Origin: Liquidambar formosana
Lineage: Eukaryota; Streptophyta; Magnoliopsida; Saxifragales; Altingiaceae
NCBI GenBank assembly: GCA_039720395.1
Contig: CM077823.1
Coordinates: 31,082,371-31,146,370 of the forward strand
Direction: 5' to 3'
Length of the DNA stretch: 64,000 nucleotides
The notes beneath the pieces were generated by a model. That model ran no database searches. It had not been told where the DNA came from and saw only the letters and a list, made by a program, of their open reading frames with translations. Below are positions 61,042-64,000 of the stretch, one piece after another (within the stretch, counting starts at the first letter, position 1; each line of letters starts with the position of its first letter). Position numbers and translations under genes: made by a program.

Positions 61042-62565
61042 TGTCACGACTCGAAAATAGGCTATGACGTGTCAGTAGAAAGAAGAATAAATAAAGTGAA
61101 GTTCAAGGATGGTTTATAATAAAAATTATAACTTTATAAAATATTTTTAAAAAATCCAACATGGTCCTGTTTGAAAATAGGACATACTAAATTCTCGACA
61201 GTTTAAAACCCGTTCAATTTAAAATCAAAATCATTTAATCATCCACAACAGGTAATTAGAATAAGCTGATATACTAGTTCCCATAGAGTTCTATTGTCAA
61301 TACAAGCAGTATATAATACAATAAGTCTGTCTAAATAATATACAGGCCATAAAAATTGTAAAATGCATTTGCACAACATTTATAATACAATGCTTATGCT
61401 AAGTCCGATGTGATGCCTCCTCATAAGAGTACGTCATCCTTACTTTACTCAAAATCTGCAAAAGGTTTTAAAAATGGGCAGTGAGTATAAACTCAGTAGG
61501 ATACATTTTTCAAAGTTGTATATCAAGGTTTTAAAACCATTCTGAACAATTAAATAAAATGATATAACAAAGGGTTGCATATCACAAATTTTAAAATAAG
61601 TACAGGAGAACATGAAAATAATCTATAACATAAATCCGCCATATTTGGCAATCCACAACATCATCAGTCTTTTAAACTAAGTAATCCTTCCCAGGTCATG
61701 TGGGGCCCTCGCACGCAGGAAATGAGAGGAAACACTATGGATCCCTACATGGGTCCAGAAAGTAACCTCATATTGAAGGAAACACTATGAATCCTTCATG
61801 GATCTAGAAAGTAACCTCATTTCGGGAACACTATGGTCGTTAAGACCAGAAAGTATCCTTTATCATCACATCCATTTTCATGTTAATCTCACAAAACCAT
61901 TTTATTTATGATTGTAGAAAAAACGGGTTTCCAACACTTATATAAAAGCAACCCTTAAATAGTCAATTGTAAGGATTTAACAAATAGGTTTTCAAAGTCG
62001 ACCCATTATATCCCAAATCATGTGAGGTAGGCAAAACAATACAAATATAGCTAAATAGGATATAAAACAAAACCCTAATTTCCCAAATATATGAATTTTT
62101 AAGAAATTCAAACCCCAATCTCATATAAATATATATCATATCATGTAAACATGCAAAAACCCATGATAATGTACCAACTCATGGATACAATGGTATACGA
62201 CCATGAAAAATGCACCTACCTCTCAAATGGTAGCTAGAAACGTGAATCTAAAGGTGTACACAGCATAAATTCGGGGTGGAAATCGCAATATCCAAGCAGT
62301 TGTGGGGTTGGACTTGAGCTCCGACGATTATGCTTCTCATTGGCAAAGCTCCTCTTTCTATCTCCTGTGCTTCTCTTCTCTCTCTCCTCTCCTCTTTCTT
62401 TGTCAGAAAATGGGAGAAAAACCCATTAGAAATGGGTTTATAAGAGAGGAATGGGCAAAAACGTCATTTTAACTCGTTATTAAAAACTGTCCACCAACAA
62501 TTTCAGATGGCTGAAAACACTTTTAGCCGGCTGAAAATATTCTATACAAAATCACCCGTTCTCTG
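61042..62565. mobile_element. Probable truncated Gypsy-type LTR
   Basis: Begins tgtcacgactcgaaaat, a start typical of plant Gypsy (Tekay/Del-type) LTRs, and contains the gggcagtgagtataaactca-type block often found in them. It has no matching right end: the sequence switches at 62566 to SCPL-2-like intron 8. No gag-pol was seen. Identification rests on the start motif and is tentative. Confidence 0.35.
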
Positions 62566-62821
62566 GATATTCACAACTCACAAGACATATTTTATATATA
62601 TATATATATATATCTTACAATTTTACATGCAATGAGAGTGATTCATCATTTAAATTTTGTAGTGCATTGAAAAAATATATACTGCACAAATATTGGAACC
62701 TATATGTGATTTATTGTCCCCAAAACCAAATGGAATGAAATGGGATAGAAGATTATTTCGAGACGATTCCATGGATATCCTCACTTCCTTACCTCAAGTT
62801 CCTGAATTATGGTGTCGGGTA

Positions 62822-62861
<40 letters not shown>

Positions 62862-63169
62862 AAAAACACACATTTTTCTATCTATGTACATAGTTTACTG
62901 ATGCTCTCCCTTAGGAGTGAAGAAATCACAGAAAAATAGTTTACTGTAGTACTGTACACATTTTTCTATACATTTATTGCTTCATTAAATGCACATTAAC
63001 TTATATGCCATAAAGGTTAATTGGACTCATTTACAAAATTGTAAAATGTAAAATTATTGAGCTTATTTCTTTCTGTAGCGTTATAACTATTTGTCCTCCT
63101 ACATTTGGGCCAATAACAAAACTGCTCAAGATGCTCTTCACATTCGAGAGGTATGTCTATTGCAAAAAG

Positions 63170-63203
<34 letters not shown>

Positions 63204-64000
63204 TAATCAAAATTTCTATCACTAGTTTTTTTTTTTTTTTTTCAAAAAAAAAATTAAATTATGATGATCAGGGAACAATAAAGGAATGGATAAGATGCAA
63301 TGCGAGCTTATCTTACACATCTGATGTTGAAAGTAGTTTGGATTACCATCGAAACCTCATCAAGAAAGTGTATCGAGTTCTGATTTACAGGTCACAGCTT
63401 ACATCCTTCTCTGTATATTCCTCTGTTTTGTAGTACTTTTAACTCATAGGAAGAAAGGTGCACAGATTTAGCTACTGGTCACACAAAAAGAGTAACAATT
63501 TTGGATATTAATTGCAGAAAAAATAAAAATATTAAGGTACGTAAATTACAAAAACACCCCTTATGTTTAACCTTTTTTCACGAAATCCCTTAAACCAAAA
63601 AAATTGATTTAATGTACCTCCCTAAAGTTTATACATTTAGCAATTTACCCTACTGTTTAAGTGTCAGGTCTTCAAACTAAATGGAAGAACGTTTTTAGGA
63701 GCTTTTCTTTTCACATTTGCCCTTTCCTTGCCAAAACACATGGAGGGACATTCGTCTGGTTGGACAAATAGACAATGTCGGCCTCATTGTTGTCGAGGAG
63801 AATGAGTCACCGCCGAGGAGGATGAAGGAGACGATGCCTCAGTACTGATTGGATCCCCTTTTGTTGCCGCTCTTGTGTATTAGGACACCCAATTTGTGGG
63901 CTTTGATAGCAACGACGAATAACGTCCAGCACAGATCAGAATCGGCCCCGGTTCACGACCATGGCGGCCATCTCCGACCGGCGAGAGCAGTCAACCCATG
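62566..64000 (+). repeat. Segmental duplicate of SCPL-2 intron 8 to intron 11
   Basis: From gatattcacaactcacaaga at 62566 the sequence follows 39691 onward through exons 9-11 and about 600 bp of intron 11 (equivalent to about 41275) to the window end, with high identity apart from microsatellite lengths, the missing 174-bp MITE and small indels. To the left of 62566 there is no similarity, so this is a sharp junction. Confidence 0.85.
62663..63390 (+). pseudogene. SCPL-4: 5'-truncated SCPL copy (exons 9-11 visible)
   Basis: Exons 9 (62663-62818), 10 (63079-63150) and 11 (63272-63390) are intact in length and frame (156, 72 and 119 nt) with normal splice sites. The encoded blocks include ILEPICDLLSPKPNGMKWD, YIWANNKTAQDALHIRE and GTIKEWIRCNASLSYT. 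Exons 1-8 are absent: the homology begins inside intron 8 at 62566. Exons 12-14 would lie past the window. The segment lacks the catalytic Ser exon and so cannot encode an enzyme alone. Replacements against SCPL-2 include Ser to Arg at the start of exon 10 and Gly to Val near the end of exon 11 (KKVYRV). Confidence 0.88.

Larger units (their letters stand above)
57230..62565. other. Spacer downstream of SCPL-3
   Basis: No supported gene. Contains a MITE (57770-58021), three tandem units (58366-58835), two adjacent GGGGGAATT-type MITEs (58940-59086 and 59093-59233), a (GT)n run (60343-60367), short tandem repeats with cagtatcactttattgttgg (60595-60700), a purine-rich (gaagaa)n tract (60930-60975) and a probable truncated LTR (61042-62565). 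The minus-strand frames at 57594-58019 and 59202-59513 overlap MITEs and look like chance. Confidence 0.6.

Overview
The window is nuclear DNA of a flowering plant, most likely a eudicot. It is AT-rich, genes are split into many short exons, and introns and spacers are packed with MITEs, a plant-type LINE with an RNase H domain, a copia-like primer-binding site, Helitron ends and long (TA)n/(TC)n runs. The species cannot be fixed from the sequence alone.

The only host genes I can support are a same-strand (+) tandem cluster of serine carboxypeptidase-like (SCPL) genes of the acyltransferase type (clade IA): SCPL-1 (3136-23493), SCPL-2 (32452-44729), SCPL-3 (49774-57229) and a 5'-truncated copy, SCPL-4 (exons 9-11 at 62663-63390, running towards the window end). 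The three long copies share one 14-exon structure with identical lengths for most exons and would encode secreted or vacuolar proteins of about 472-474 residues. They keep the family motifs [13 protein letters not shown] (catalytic Ser), SGDHD (Asp) and G(A/G)GHTAPEYKP (His). Every copy is nevertheless damaged, each differently. SCPL-1 has a stop codon in exon 1. SCPL-2 has a stop as the last codon of exon 8. SCPL-3 has +1 frameshifts in exons 7 and 9. SCPL-4 lacks everything upstream of intron 8. As read, this is a decaying paralogue cluster, unless some lesions are assembly errors or allele-specific.

Layout: 1-3135 upstream spacer with MITEs. 3136-23493 SCPL-1; its 9.8-kb intron 11 holds a reverse-strand copia-like LTR pair, a hAT-type MITE with an 8-bp target duplication, and a 5.9-kb LINE flanked by a 17-bp duplication inside a Stowaway-like MITE. 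23494-32451 spacer with a Mutator-like foldback MITE (9-bp duplication), a Tourist-like MITE, a 1.9-kb inverted repeat interrupted by a tRNA-type SINE (14-bp duplication), an orphan exon-like open frame and a hAT MITE. 32452-44729 SCPL-2; intron 2 holds a second foldback MITE and intron 11 holds nested long-inverted-repeat elements. 44730-49773 spacer with nested Helitron-like termini. 49774-57229 SCPL-3 with a third foldback MITE. 57230-62565 spacer with tandem repeats and a probable truncated Gypsy-type LTR. 62566-64000 a duplicate of the SCPL-2 intron 8 to intron 11 segment.

No tRNA or rRNA gene, CRISPR array or bacterial-type operon was seen. The most useful content is the set of lesions and the exact target-site duplications, which give a relative order for gene duplication, transposon insertion and gene loss.
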